In this document: positions 1 to 12,440 of the stretch, in pieces
Layout: every line of letters begins with the position of its first letter
Numbering within the stretch: the stretch's first letter is position 1
Source: Epiperipatus broadwayi
Taxonomy: Eukaryota; Onychophora; Udeonychophora; Euonychophora; Peripatidae
Assembly: GCA_028023455.1 (NCBI GenBank)
Contig: JAQFVV010006238.1
Span: 8,549,349 to 8,613,348 of the forward strand
Length of the DNA: 64,000 nucleotides
Reading direction: 5' to 3'
The notes under the pieces: generated by a model
The model's database searches: none
Told to the model about the DNA's origin: nothing
The model's input: the letters and a program-made list of their open reading frames with translations, nothing else
Translations under genes and position numbers: made by a program

Positions 1-584
1 TGTCATAATTGTATATATCTACTAGAAAAACTTTTTCATTCACAAACATATTCATTCTGCCTTATCAGACAACTGAGAATATAGACCATGGGTGTTTCTT
101 GATATTAAACTCAGAGATAAAAAGCCAGTAAACTCACCATGTTGGCTAATGTGTTTTGGTGAGCACCCCATCCATATCCTTATACTATATAAATAATCAC
201 ATAGTAATAACAGCCTCTATGACAAAAACATATGGAGTGAAAATTAGGAATGTGCACTATTTTCTTCCTTTAATGCCTCGAAGAGAAATCAAAGGATTTC
301 CTTTCAGTTAACAGCAAACTTCTTTCTGCAACCATGAAAATTATATAATTTTATATTAAATGCTTGGCCTATGTTTTAAAATTTTATTTATATATTAATA
401 AATTGGATGCTTGGAATTATGAACCAAGTAGCTATAATAATGCAGAGTTAAAGATAAATTATATCTAAAGATATTCTCATTTTCAACCATTATTTAATCC
501 ACTCAGGTTAAAGGCATCTGCAAATTTAATTCAGTATTACTGATTTACAGTTTCTCTTCTCCTCATTTTATCAGCCAACTTTTT
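1..584. other. AT-rich non-coding sequence
   Basis: No reading frame, repeat pair or RNA gene recognised. It ends where a worn RTE fragment becomes recognisable. Confidence 0.5.
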
Positions 585-978
585 TTATTTCTACCATTCA
601 TCTCACACATGGTCGCTTCACAGGTCTTTAAAATGTGTTAGGAGGTAGTTTAAGGCTTTAATTGTTCATCTATTATCATCTTTTTTAGAAACATGTCCAG
701 ACCAACTCTTTTTCAGTCTCTTAGTTTTGTCAACGATGTCAGTAATTCAGTAATGTCTTTTTGTTTTTTAATTCATATATTTGGTTTTCGATTTCTTCTT
801 TATACTCCTAATTTACATATGTTCATACTTTGTTGAGATGTTTGAAGTCTTTGTATTGTTTTTGTTAAATGCCCAAGCTTCAGGTTTGTAAGAACTGATG
901 CACATCTATTAAAAACCTTTCTTTTCAAACACACAGACATGTTTTTATTTAATATTATTTCTACCAAAATCATTCTGA
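585..978 (-). pseudogene. Old RTE-type LINE fragment
   Basis: The plus strand aligns by eye, with many substitutions and small indels, to the minus-strand RTE copy at about 42330-42730. Shared blocks include the region encoding the C-terminal SWAGH / DDNRW segment (about 660-710) and the stretch AAAAACCTTTCTTTTCAAAC (about 911-930). No open frame survives. This is the most diverged RTE copy in the window, so it is an old insertion. Its boundaries are approximate and I found no target duplication. Confidence 0.7.
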
Positions 979-3900
979 GGGCGCATGCGCAAATAGTACA
1001 GAATATAATTTATTTGTGTGCTATTTTTCTGGCTATACAATTTGTTGTTAGGCAACATTTCTTTTTTTTTTTTTTTTACTCACTTTTTATCACTTATTAT
1101 ATATAACATCAACACTTTCTTGGTACTTTATTTATTTCACAACTGCGCTTGTTATTAAATTTGAATTTTGACATAATTGATTGACTTCATGCCATGAAAT
1201 CTTCTTTTTTTAACAACAGGTGGTTATCGACTTCCTGTAACAAAAAAAAAAAAATTACATGTTTGACAAGGGTGATTATTTTGTAAGAAATCACATTTAC
1301 CTTTCATAACATGCATTCATTCTGATAGTTATTTCGAATTCCAGAACTTTTTATTATTATTACTTATAATCTTTTGACATACTGTCAATTTTTTTTTTAA
1401 TGAGAATGTAGTATATACAAAAAATAAAAGCCATTAAATATACAAACACGTACGCATATGTGTGTATATATATAACCTTACCTCTAAATTTTAAAAAGTA
1501 AATATATATATAATAAAAATAAACGAATGGTTTACTATTCAGGAGTTTACAATTCAGAGCACCGGAATCGGGTCGCAATTCTTGGACCTTGGTTCTCAGC
1601 ATGTCATTCCACCAACTGCACCAATCTATGGAGGACAATAAATTGTGTTAAATGAGGTTACACTATAGTGACTAAATTTTGCTATCTTTTGATAACCTTT
1701 AAACATAACACACACAAAACCTATAGTTATAGAGTTTTTGTCTATTCATCTCCAATATCCATAGCCTAAAGTTTGCAGCTAAAAATTTCTAATCAAACCT
1801 AACAATTTGTTAATCTAAAGATAATTTGTTGATTATATAGTACGTTTGGATAATTAGTGGGTATTTAACTATGCTTATAAAAATAATAAAGCAGGACACC
1901 CCCCTACTTAAATTCATTCCATGTAGGAATTGAAATAATGACATTTATCTTTATAATAGTTTTTTTTTTTTTATAAAGTAATGCTAGATATTTTTTGTTC
2001 CACAATAACTTATATCATACATAATTACAAGTATGTGTGTATGCACATGTAAGGCTAATTGCACAATTATTAAATATTTATAAATAAATAGTTTTAAGTC
2101 AAAACATTATTTTAATGTAATGTTATTAAAGACTATAACTTAAATTTGGCTTCTTTTTTAAAGAAATGACTAATTTTAACACTAGAAATCATATTATATC
2201 TTTAAATAGACTTATACTAAATCACCCTTTGAATTATCAACTTATTAGATAAAGATAAATGTGATGAGATAATTTCCACTTACCACTGCCTACCTACTAA
2301 TAAATAGTATTTAACTGTAGGTTTGGTCACCAGATTAGGATCACCTATAAATTTGACAAACATTTTAATTTATGTATTATTTTGATATTTACGTTGATTC
2401 ACTCATATGAATTGTAATATAATGCATATTTGATCTTTTATTTCAATTCTGACACGTAAAGGGTTATCTGACAATAGTAGTTAAATTTACAGTTTTAAAA
2501 TAATTTTGACTTTCCCTCATTGTACCACCATTTAGTCTTTTGAATACCTAATCTTGCTACTTGAATATATATTTCTTTCACTTTCCAACTCTTACAAATC
2601 CAGATTGTTACCACAAACTTTGCACCTCTGACTCTGTATATAAAGGCTTACAATTGTGTGAATATATATATATATATATCATATAGGTACAAACAGAACA
2701 ACATATGAGAATAAAGGTTTAATAAGCCAAGTTCGAATTTAATAATATTTAATAAAATTCAACAAGGTAACGTTTATCACTCTTTCTAACAAAGTTAACA
2801 TATTTAAAAATATATACATGCTAACATATCTTCACACACATATATTATAGATATATCATATTTTAATTTCAGTCCAATACATTGCTTATTATGTTTATTC
2901 AGAAAGTGGTTTCATAATTAATAATTATGCTAAATATCTTTTTAATCTAATATAGTGATTATTCCAACTTGGAAAATGTTAAAATATAAATGTCATGTAA
3001 TACAAATAATAATCTGACACTCAGAAGAAAAAAAAGGATAGTTATTACAAGTTTAAATAAAAGAAAGACAAGAAAGAGAGAAATAACTAATCTAAAGATT
3101 TGTTTTGCAGGAACTATAAAAACCAATCTGTGACTCACAAATACGTCCATATATAGACCATACTGACCTAATTTTGTATTTACTTGTTATTTTACGATGT
3201 GGTCTTGTAATTTTTTCAGCAGGGAACTTTTCTTTCTGAAACACGTCAACACCAAGCCTAATTGTAGCTGTCCAATGTATTCTGTACTCTGTCATATATT
3301 TCCTATGGAAACTATTGACATTGCACTTATTTAGAATGTCTTTCAGATAATGCTTGTAGTATTAGTGGAGTCTACATCTCCTATGAAACTATGTTAAAAT
3401 TTATCATAAAACACACTTATAGGAAGTCTTCAATTGTTTATTCATTTTACATGTTCAAGCCAATGAAGATAAGATTTTAAAATAATGGTCTCAATTATAT
3501 CACACCCACAAGCTGAAAAATATATTGATTGATTTTACGATCTTGCTATTGTATTTTAAAAATATCATTCTTATTAATGAAACTTTTTACTGCCTTTATA
3601 TTGTGCTAAAAAAGAACCCAAGTTTCAGATCCAGACAAGCAATTAGATTAAATAACATCTTAATATACAGTTAACTTTGTTGCAGTAGCTATTTGCCTAT
3701 GATAAAATACTTTATCTTTTAAATTGTTAAAAGCAGCACCATATTGTAGTGTGTGTTAAATCTCAACATCTAAGTCCACCTTTTTACGTATAATAAATGT
3801 CAGATATCAGATAATAAATTGCACTAATCTGTATTAATGCACAATGGTGACCATGCAGCTTTATAACATAAATGCTACAAGTGGTATCATATACCACTGA

Positions 3901-4527
3901 TATTTGATTGTTTATTGTAAACTTTTTCTTTATAATTATGAAAATACTTGTATAAAAAATTAAAAATATATTACTATAAAATTGCAAAAATAAAGAACTA
4001 AAATCAGTTGATTGCTCTTTTACAATTAGTTATTATAATAAAATAAATTTGCTTTTTATTATTGTAAGCATTAGCTACAATAAGTACAATACTTGATTGA
4101 TAAAATAAAAATAAAAAATAGTGATAATTTACAAAAAAATATGCTGAAAAAATTTAATATTTAGATTGAAAACAGTAAGAAATATAATTAAACCTGAAAC
4201 AAAAGGTGCACAAAATTTAGATTATGAAAGCTAAATTCAAAATAATTTGATTTTTGAAAAATACAGCCTTACTTATGAAGGTACTGAAACAAATATTTGT
4301 TCAATTAAAAAAATTATATAAAATTAAAACCTATAAAAATTTCTAGTAGAATTATATACCAGTTGTGGCCATTATGGGCTAATCAAAAAACTTAAGATTA
4401 AATGTTTTTTTAAAAAACAACAAATTTAATTATTTATACTTTAGATAATAAAAAAATATTATTTAGACTATAAACTTTATTTTGCATAAAGCTAGATATT
4501 TATAGATGTAAATCACATGACAATATT
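979..4527. other. AT-rich non-coding sequence
   Basis: Mostly A/T runs and short TA tracts. A perfect 10-bp palindrome GCGCATGCGC lies at 981-990. A short less AT-rich patch sits at about 1548-1640. The open frames here look like chance. I see no gene. Confidence 0.5.
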
Positions 4528-4660
4528 CCAAGCTTATCAACACCAAGAATCTTCAATCTATAGTCAAGGCAATTCTTATGAATAAAAGGTAGCTTTCACA
4601 TTTTATTCTTAGAAGTTACCTTGATAATTAATTGCAAATTTTTGGTGTCGATAAGCTTGG
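4528..4660. repeat. Foldback (MITE-like) element
   Basis: CCAAGCTTATCAACACCAA at the left end is mirrored, with one mismatch, by TTGGTGTCGATAAGCTTGG at the right end. The arms continue inward with partial complementarity (AAGAATAAAA-type blocks). The structure is about 133 bp with no coding potential, consistent with a small foldback MITE. The target duplication is not clear. Confidence 0.7.
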
Positions 4661-4735
4661 CCTACACATTAACAAAATTTTAGACGACATCTTGTATTGC
4701 CTTTTATTTTAAAATTTTTGTGGGAACATTAATTG

Positions 4736-4759
4736 CATATATATATATATATATATATA

Positions 4760-4803
<44 letters not shown>
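4736..4803. repeat. Compound (TA)n-(TTA)n microsatellite
   Basis: A run of TA dinucleotides passes directly into a run of TTA trinucleotides. Confidence 0.95.
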
Positions 4804-4804
<1 letters not shown>

Positions 4805-4893
4805 AAACCAGTAAACACTTAAAACACTCCCAATATCATTAATCATTAACAATCCACAATTTCAAATTGTTGTAAAAACAACTTTCTTTTAAC

Positions 4894-4896
<3 letters not shown>

Positions 4897-4988
<92 letters not shown>
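4897..4988. repeat. (TA)n microsatellite
   Basis: About 90 bp of uninterrupted TA repeats. Confidence 0.95.
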
Positions 4989-4990
<2 letters not shown>

Positions 4991-7900
4991 CTCAGGTTTT
5001 GCTAGGTATAATTTAACAATATTCAGATCATTTCTTAGGTAAAATGTACTTTAAAGTTTTGATTGCTTGTATAAAATGCAATTCACTGTTTTCAAGTTCT
5101 TTCTCTTAAATGTCCTTTGCTGACTTCAGATTATTTCTATAAAATGTATTTAATTGTATTCAGATTATTTGTTGGGTCAGATAATTACATTTTCAGTAAG
5201 ATGCAATTTACTGGTTTCCATCAGGTAAACTAGCTCTCAAAATATCAGTGTATTTACAGGTACACCTAGGAAGCTCTCATCAGAAGGTCACTCACTTATA
5301 AAAAATGTGCATAAAATCCATAATCCCAAAAATGCACTTAGCAGGCTATGCAAATAAATTGGAAAAATGTACATATTATTGTAAATTGACTTTAGCTACT
5401 TTTCCATAATATCTACTTCTAAATTTTTGCTTTTCTGCACATACGTCTTTTAATATAGATTGCAGCTATTTTTTTTTTCTCAGCACAATGCTTCAAATGG
5501 TATAAAAGGGGTGGTGATTCACAACATGTATACACGTTAAAACTTAAATTAATAAACTTAAAGCTGAATTGTTTATTAAATATTTTTAGAACCTGTTACA
5601 TTAATTATTAATGCCTTTTTAGATAAAAAAAAAAACTAATAAAATAAAACTTTTTATGCAAGAAGATTTATTTAACACATTCAAGAGAAGTCATTAATTT
5701 TAATGAAAATTTTGAGATGTTTGAAGTATTACAATAATATTATTATTTCTTCAGTTTTGTAGTTAATTTGCAGTTATCTTTACTGTTAGTTAACTGGTAC
5801 ACATTTTTTTACATAGAAATAAAAACTAAAATTATTAATTTAATCATAATGTGAAGATGTCCCTATTGTACAAATCTCATACAAATACCACATAAATTTG
5901 TATCTTAAAGCAAGTTCACAATGTCTGAATGGGGATGTCATAATACAAAAAACTGACAATATTACCAATTGATAGGTTATTTGGCTCTAGGCATTTCTTA
6001 GTATGCTTTCTTTTTTTAATATTTCCCCCCAAAATTGTAATTTTTAGCAATTTAATTACATTTTTAAATTTATTGTTGTAACATATTTGTAAAATATTTA
6101 TTTAAACTAAAAAATATCTAATTACAATTAGATTTAATTTAAAGTATTTGTTTCTAATAAGAAAAGTTGTAAAAATATATGACATGCTAAAGCATAAGCT
6201 TTTTTTATTGACTGACAAGAATTGCTTTCATAAAAACAGGTGAAGAATTTTTTTGTGAAATTTTAATAATAATAAATTTTATATTGAATTTTAAGATATA
6301 TTTTTATTCTTTTATTATGTCTTAACTAAAAAGAATTTCTATTTTAAAAATGAATTTAAATAAATAATATTTTGTTCAATAATTGTTGTGAATAGGCAAA
6401 ATTAATATCCAATATGAAAAGAGTAAATATAACAGAAACACACATACTACAAAAGGTATAGCTAAATTTCATCAAACATTGTTGGATAGAATATTGTAAG
6501 TTTTTATAAATAGCATAAACAAATAGCATGTATATGTATATCTATTGTGGCAGTATTATCATTCATGGTTGTAATTATGCCGTCATTGTTATATAAAAGA
6601 CAACATGAATTTATGATCATTAATATGATTTAATTAATAATTAATTCATTATAGAAATATTTAAAAGCTTGTTTACCCATTATTTTAAGCATGTAGGTAT
6701 GTATAAAATTTATTTTTATGATGAATTAATTTTATTTTTTGTTTTGCTGAAGGAATGCATTTTATTTTAGTTTATTAACTAGATAAATAAATAAGTAAAA
6801 ATAGGTCATTTAATTAATTTTTAGATTTAGAGAAAAACAAACCTTAATATTTTTTTTTTTAGTGTTTTAAAACAAAATAGATTTATTAAATTGTTTCTTT
6901 TTAAAAAAAAATAATTTATTGTAAAGAAATGAAACAAAATAAATAATTAAATATAGAATATTTTACTTTAGTATGATAAAAACATATCCTAAAATATTAT
7001 AGAAAAGAACAATTAAAATATGTCAATTATTTTTTAGTTTGAAGTAAAGAAAAAGTCAGTTACAGATCCTAAAAACCACAAAAGCAAATATATTGAATTA
7101 TAATTCAGAGTAGCAACGTATCTATTATTTAAAGGGCAGCAGCAACATGCAGTACTAATTCATTTCAACCTGTTGATCATATGTCTGCCTAAAAAAATTA
7201 AAGCATGATTGGGTTGTAAACCACAATCTTCCAAAATCATCCATAATATTTTCCAACCACCTTATAAAAATGTCCACTTAAAAGATATTAGAACAACTCT
7301 TTGATAAACTTTGCTTTGTAAAAATAGAATAAAAAGATTTTTAATAAAATTTACATTTTAATTTTCTTTGAAAAACATATAAACATAACAAAAATACATC
7401 ATCCTAAAACTTCACAAAACACAATATCATTAGCAGTTTTATTAAATTAATATTTGTTATTAAACTATTGTAATAGGTTTTTTTATTTGTTTGTATTTAA
7501 TTTAGATATTATTATAAGCCTTCGGTAAGCTTTTATTGTCTGCACTACTTTTAAATGTCTTGATAATGTTAATATTTTTATTGTTATCCTGACTAGATCT
7601 AGGAATATACCATGCAATTTTGTGTGGATTTGTGCTTTTTTATACATTTTTAGGTAAAAAGGTAAATGGCTGTTTGAAGCTGTCTGCCACGCTATATCTA
7701 AATTAACACATATGTTATATGGCAATGTAATTTAAATATTCATTACAAAATTTTTAAAGTTCTATAATGTCTATATTATGAGTTACAACTTAAAATGTGC
7801 TGTGTTTTTTATAATTAAACCCAAGATGGAGCAACATGTTAATACTAAAGTTTGTTTAAAATTGAGAACAATTACCATAACCATGACCCTCATGAATATT

Positions 7901-8742
7901 TTCAAATGGCTTACAATATTATATGATGACAGACAGAGCATCAAAGATGATTTATGAAGATTTAAAATACATTATCATATTTTATGTCATAGATCCAGAT
8001 ATGCTAATATCTTAAAAGTTCCATGGTAAATAATAAATAATAAACTACATCATTATGTAACACATGCATTGATTCAAATATGACCTTAAAAAAAGAACTA
8101 GTCTTTTTTTCATAGGGAACACAATGTGTAAATAAATAAGTGTATATATTGTGGAGACTATTAAAATATATTATTTGGTTCCAAAATACCCATTGTTACT
8201 TTATTGGTTTATTGTGCTTTACATAGAAATGTATGTATATAAGAATACTCTGTTTCAAGACCATGGTTAAACCAAAGTCAACAACTAAAACCATTTAAGC
8301 AGGAAAAAATAAAAATGTATATATTAATTAATAAGTACTGCACAGTTGTATTTAAAAAAACAAACCAAAATTCACATCTCAAAAGCATAAGTTAAAATAG
8401 AAACTTACATATTCTAATAATAATTTGCAGACTGTTGATTTCAGAACTTCTGCCCCCCCCCCCCCGTGAAATAATATTAATCAACCACTCCTATCTGTAT
8501 GAAAAGCCTTGCTATGTTATGCCTTGTAACAATATACAATAAGTGAACCCTACATCACCGGAAGCAACCTTCTTTGCAAAAATACCACCAGAGTTAAATT
8601 AAACTGAATCTCAAATTCAGTGTATAAATATGAAGATTGAGGTTTGTAATTTATAATATAGACTAAAAAATTATTTTTTTATAACAACTTATTGTAGAAG
8701 CGTTACTGGATGCCATAAGCTATATTTCCATTTGTTATTTCC
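4989..8742. other. AT-rich non-coding sequence
   Basis: No coding region or RNA gene seen. At about 5010-5170 a loose, degenerate repetition of an ATTCAGATCATTT / TATAAAATG motif appears. The remainder is A/T homopolymer-rich sequence. Confidence 0.5.
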
Positions 8743-8892
8743 TGGGGATACTTTTTAGATACCAGTTAGGAAAGTATCAATATCTTTAAATAAATTAAGA
8801 CGACATTAGTAACAAAGCAATAAATTAAATAATATGAATAAATAAATAAATTTGGAATTCCATAAGAAATATATGCAGTCTATTATTAATCT
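8743..8892. repeat. Dispersed repeat, copy 1
   Basis: This stretch and 10482-10630 share in order TTAGATACCAGT(T/C)AGGA, a TATCAATA-like block, TTTGG(A/G)TTTCCATAAGAAAT and CTATTATTAAT-like sequence. Two diverged direct copies of one unclassified family lie about 1.7 kb apart. No terminal inverted repeat or coding content was seen. Confidence 0.6.
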
Positions 8893-8982
8893 TCTTGTTT
8901 TATGTTTTGTTTACCACACACAGATAATATTTTAGACAATATTATGTGTTTTAATTACGTCTTTTACTCACATGTGTTTCTT

Positions 8983-8984
<2 letters not shown>

Positions 8985-9047
<63 letters not shown>
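8985..9047. repeat. (TA)n microsatellite
   Basis: About 60 bp of TA repeats flanking the 5' edge of the RTE 3'-end insertion. Confidence 0.95.
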
Positions 9048-9051
<4 letters not shown>

Positions 9052-9054
9052 AAT

Positions 9055-9256
9055 ACTAGATGGACAATTGAAATCTTAAACTGGATTCCAAGAGATTGCA
9101 AAAGATCCAGACAGAGACCACATTGGAGATGGATGAAATAAGAAAGTGTGCAGGAGTGATGTGGAGAAGAGAAGCTAAAGATCGGAAAAGATGGATTAAA
9201 CCTGGAGAGATCTTCATCCTGCAGTGGATTGATAATGGTTGATGATGATGATGATG
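9055..9256 (+). pseudogene. 5'-truncated RTE LINE, last 202 bp only
   Basis: The sequence matches the last ~180 coding bases of the RTE element at 46624-48394 (encoding RWTIEILNWIPRDC...) and ends in a (TGA)n tail. It is flanked by an exact 11-bp direct repeat ATATGTTGAAT at 9044-9054 and 9257-9267. The MITE copy at 38138 has the corresponding uninterrupted edge, so this is a paralogous empty site. Frame damage near DEIRK leaves no function. The copy is a severely 5'-truncated product of target-primed reverse transcription. Confidence 0.9.
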
Positions 9257-9395
9257 ATATGTTGAATTATATTTTTGCATGGATTGTTATTATAATAAAT
9301 AATAGAAATGAGATTATATTCATGTAAACAGAGATAACTTTTTTAGCTTTTGATGTTGCCAAAAAGCTATCAATTATTACTATTTGGCAATCTCA
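9257..9395. mobile_element. Partial foldback MITE, related to 38138-38370
   Basis: From the right target duplication onward the sequence tracks 38131-38220: ATGGATTGTTATTATAATAA, then AATAGAAATGAGAT and GAGATAA. The second arm present at 38.3 kb is not recognisable here, so the copy is truncated or rearranged. Confidence 0.65.
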
Positions 9396-10481
9396 GAGGC
9401 TAAACAAGTGTATGTGTATATGCATGTATATAAGGTTTTCAAAACAATTACACCTCTGACAATTCAATATTTTATTTTAGTTGACAATCTGTTACTAAAG
9501 TAAACAAAATTGTACTCTCTCCATGTTTTTTTTTTGTGCTTACTTAGCACACACACTTTCTATGCATGAATTATCTATCTCCTTATTTATCCTAGTTTTA
9601 GTCCAGATTTTTTTACGAGTCTGATCTTTTTTATATAAATGGATAATTTATATAATAGTCTGTTTATTGTATTTTCAAATTATTAATATTAGTGTATGCA
9701 GAGTATGTATATTGTATTCACAAATTATTATATTAGTGTATGTAGATTTTTTTAGAGTATATTAAAATTGATATAATTAATTCAGTAACAATCTGTATGT
9801 ATTTACATAATTATGAAATTCATTTTATTTATAATCTACATCTATAAAATATATTATTCCAATTCTCCTTCTATTTCAGAACTAATGCTTTTAATTATAT
9901 AATAGTCATTTAATTTAGCCGGTTTTCTATATATGTATATCTTTCTAGGGAAAATAAAATCTTTCTTACTCTTTTTGTGAAATTATAATGGTTTGTTCTC
10001 TTTGTTGTGGTCATCTAATATCTTCCTCAAGATCAATTATTTGTCAATACTATGATCATTTATTTCCACTTGCTTCAGTCATTTTTCGCATAATTTACAT
10101 ATTTTTTACAAGGTAATTGCTTTCTGTTTTTTTGTATTAATTGTGCTACACACTTTATTATTTCCATAATGAAATATTCGCTTAATTTTTGAGGCAATTA
10201 TGGTATAAAAGTTTTCTAGGCATTTTAGGGTTTCATAGTTTATTTGCTAGTTGTACAATATCTTGTCCTGCAAATCATAGGAGCATAAACATTTTCAGTT
10301 GTTTTTTTATCTATTTGTTTTATTAACATGTAGCATTTCATATGTTCTACATATTTCCAAGAAGCAAGTTTCTTGTTTTACAAATGGTTTAATATGGAAT
10401 TGCTATGCTCACAAAAGGCTGCTATTATTTGCACAGGTTCTTCCTGAACTTGACTGCATCTATTTTGCTCTATCCTGAGGG
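9396..10481. other. AT-rich non-coding sequence
   Basis: No gene or repeat recognised. Two near-duplicate lines (GTATTTTCAAATTATTA and GTATTCACAAATTATTA, about 9668-9730) suggest a small local duplication. Confidence 0.5.
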
Positions 10482-10630
10482 CATTTTTTTTAGATACCAG
10501 TCAGGATAGCATCAATAACAGTATATATATTAACATAAGTTTTGTAACAAAACAGTTTATTTCATAATTATAAATATAAACAATAATTTGGGTTTCCATA
10601 AGAAATGAATATATCAATTATTAATACACT
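10482..10630. repeat. Dispersed repeat, copy 2
   Basis: Second copy of the repeat at 8743-8892. It shares the TAGATACCAGT core and the CCATAAGAAAT block. Confidence 0.6.
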
Positions 10631-10715
10631 AAAGCTGAGTGTGATTTCAGCTGGAGTCCAGATTCATAGCACACATAAAGAATCTGGATTAGCTAGCCAA
10701 AAACACACTCAGCTA
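10631..10715. repeat. Short inverted repeat
   Basis: AGCTGAGTGTG and CCAGATTC on the left are answered by GAATCTGG and CACACTCAGCT on the right, giving an imperfect hairpin of about 80 bp next to the dispersed repeat. Confidence 0.6.
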
Positions 10716-10904
10716 CTAATAAACAAAAAGATGGAATAAACCTTTTCTTTAGCCAGCATTTAAAACACTTTCAACAGCTAATTATAAACAAGAAAAGAAA
10801 AAAGATAATGACTTCAATTACTCTGGTTACAATAGATTTTAGTAATTAAACACCAGTATTAATTTTCAAGTAAAACAAACATTATAAAAGAGCATTACCT
10901 TAAA

Positions 10905-11125
10905 ATTCAATAATCAAGAATCTAAGGACCCAGGTTCGAATCCCATGCTAGTACTGTCACTGGTCAGGCCAGCAACACCCGAAGAAGAGAGGAGAAAATT
11001 AGCCCTCAAAACGTTGTGCATATACTAACCTGTTTGCTGTGATATTACTAACATTTGTTTGCTGTGAGATTACTAACAGTTGGTGCATATACTAACCTGT
11101 TTAGTGTGATATTACTAACAGTTGA
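10905..11125 (+). repeat. Possible SINE remnant with internal tandem duplication
   Basis: GGTTCGAATCC at about 10932 is a perfect RNA polymerase III B-box sequence. It is followed by a GAAGAAG...AAACGTT segment and by a roughly 70-bp unit (TGCATATACTAACCTGTTT...TATTACTAACAGTT) repeated about one and a half times. No A box lies at the expected distance upstream, so if this is a tRNA-derived SINE the head is lost. Confidence 0.35.
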
Positions 11126-11544
11126 ATGCATTTGGAATATTTAACTAAAATTAAACTTTTCTAAAGACATTCAACACACATATTAGATGATGGAAATAGT
11201 CCAATATAAAAATACAGCTAGAACACCATCATCACAAACCTTCAGAAAAACACAAAACATTATAAGAGATTCAGAGAAACATAGAATGATTTGTTGAAAT
11301 AATAATAAAAATAAGTAAGTAAATCTACTGAAACCTAAACACGTGTTATTAACTTGTAATTATTAAAAAAATAATCAAATGACGTACTATTTGAAAGTTA
11401 TTAAGTAGTATGAGCACCTTAAGTTATAAAGTGGGCATGATTAATATATCTTAAGATTCTGCTTCTGTCATTCTCTTATTGCACCAAACCATTGAAGGTA
11501 TTGTAACAGTTAAAAAAACATTAACATGGCAATAACATACCTAA

Positions 11545-11760
11545 AGAATTAAAGGAATTTTGAATTGAATGATGGATCATTGAATTGTTGGAAAAGTTTA
11601 AGAAATTGCTGTCTTAATATAAGCTGAGCACTGATTGTATATATAGGAGGGAGATTATGATCAGGCCCAGCTGACAAACGCTGGTTCTGCACAAATAACG
11701 TATATTGGGAATCATTATTTTTTATGTGTGTGATCATGCACGTCAGTTGTTTGAGAAGAG
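11545..11760 (+). repeat. Hammerhead-repeat family, diverged copy
   Basis: The order of blocks matches the unit at 14990-15415: a TGTCTTAATATAA...TGAGCACTGATT segment, a TA tract, GAGAT, a ribozyme-like region (11652-11715), ACGTATATTGG, and then TGTGTGTGATCATG. The copy is diverged but keeps several paired positions of the ribozyme. Confidence 0.7.
11652..11715 (+). ncRNA. Degenerate hammerhead ribozyme motif
   Basis: The core reads CTGACAA instead of CTGANGA, and the GAAA box is shifted to CAAAT, so it should not cleave. Stem I still pairs: CCCAG against TTGGG. Compared with ACCAA/TTGGT in the best copy, the outer pair changed from A-U to C-G on both sides, a compensatory change. An ATGAT/ATCAT outer pairing also remains. 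Confidence 0.55.
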
Positions 11761-12199
11761 TAGAGAACGAATATTAACTGAAAAATGTTCAAATTCATCT
11801 CCATACCTATACTAATAAAGTTCTAGTTTGAGGTAAGATAGGAACATTTTAGTTTGTTATAGAATAGAAAGCCTTATGACCAACGTCTTTGTACTAACAA
11901 TTTAAATCTATGTGAGCACTCACATATAATATAAAGATATTATTGAAACGAATAATTATTTTTATTTGCAAAAGCAATTACTTTAATGATAAATATTGAA
12001 ATCAATAAAAAGCATTTTAAAGAAACTTTACTTTTAAAGCAAAACTGTTCAAAATCTTTACTATTTTGGAATATTATAAAATGCTATTTATTAATATTTA
12101 TATAAATAACATTTTATTATCTTTTAATTTATTGATGTTTGCACAATAATACTAAACAAAAACTTTTAAACATATATTCTTAATAATATAACAATAACT

Positions 12200-12440
12200 T
12201 GAAATACAGGCACTCTTCACATACCTGGAGCCTAATTGTAAATATAGGGAATTTGAACTCAGACTTTTAAGCACTCTTCAACTATCCACACTATCTCATA
12301 CCACTGATACACATGACCACACAAATTCCCTATATTTACAATTAGGCTCCAGGTATGTGAATAGTGCCTGCATTTCAAATATTTACACATTAAGCTTGCA
12401 TACTGCCCATCCCTCTTCTATGTATTTAAATGGATAAGGT
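12200..12440. repeat. Hammerhead-repeat family, head-to-head inverted pair
   Basis: Arms at 12207-12254 and 12323-12370 are near-perfect reverse complements (47-48 bp, one or two mismatches), both containing TACCTGGAGCCTAATTGTAA. The left arm and loop are a minus-oriented piece of the repeat unit; from about 12323 on it runs in plus orientation through a block ending in ATTTAAATGGATAAGG. The ribozyme portion is deleted. The layout resembles 53690-54288, where a minus piece also precedes a plus piece. Confidence 0.8.

Noticed and set aside
1360-1638. 92-residue minus-strand frame
   Set aside because: Mostly Tyr, Ile and Phe from A/T-rich sequence; the less AT-rich end near 1550-1640 matches nothing I recognise.
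5240-5290. Minus-strand CTGATGAGAGC near 5277
   Set aside because: No GAAA box or stem II follows; chance match.
8902-9141. 79-residue open frame across the TA microsatellite
   Set aside because: Most of it is an Ile-Tyr run from TA repeats; only its end overlaps the RTE fragment.
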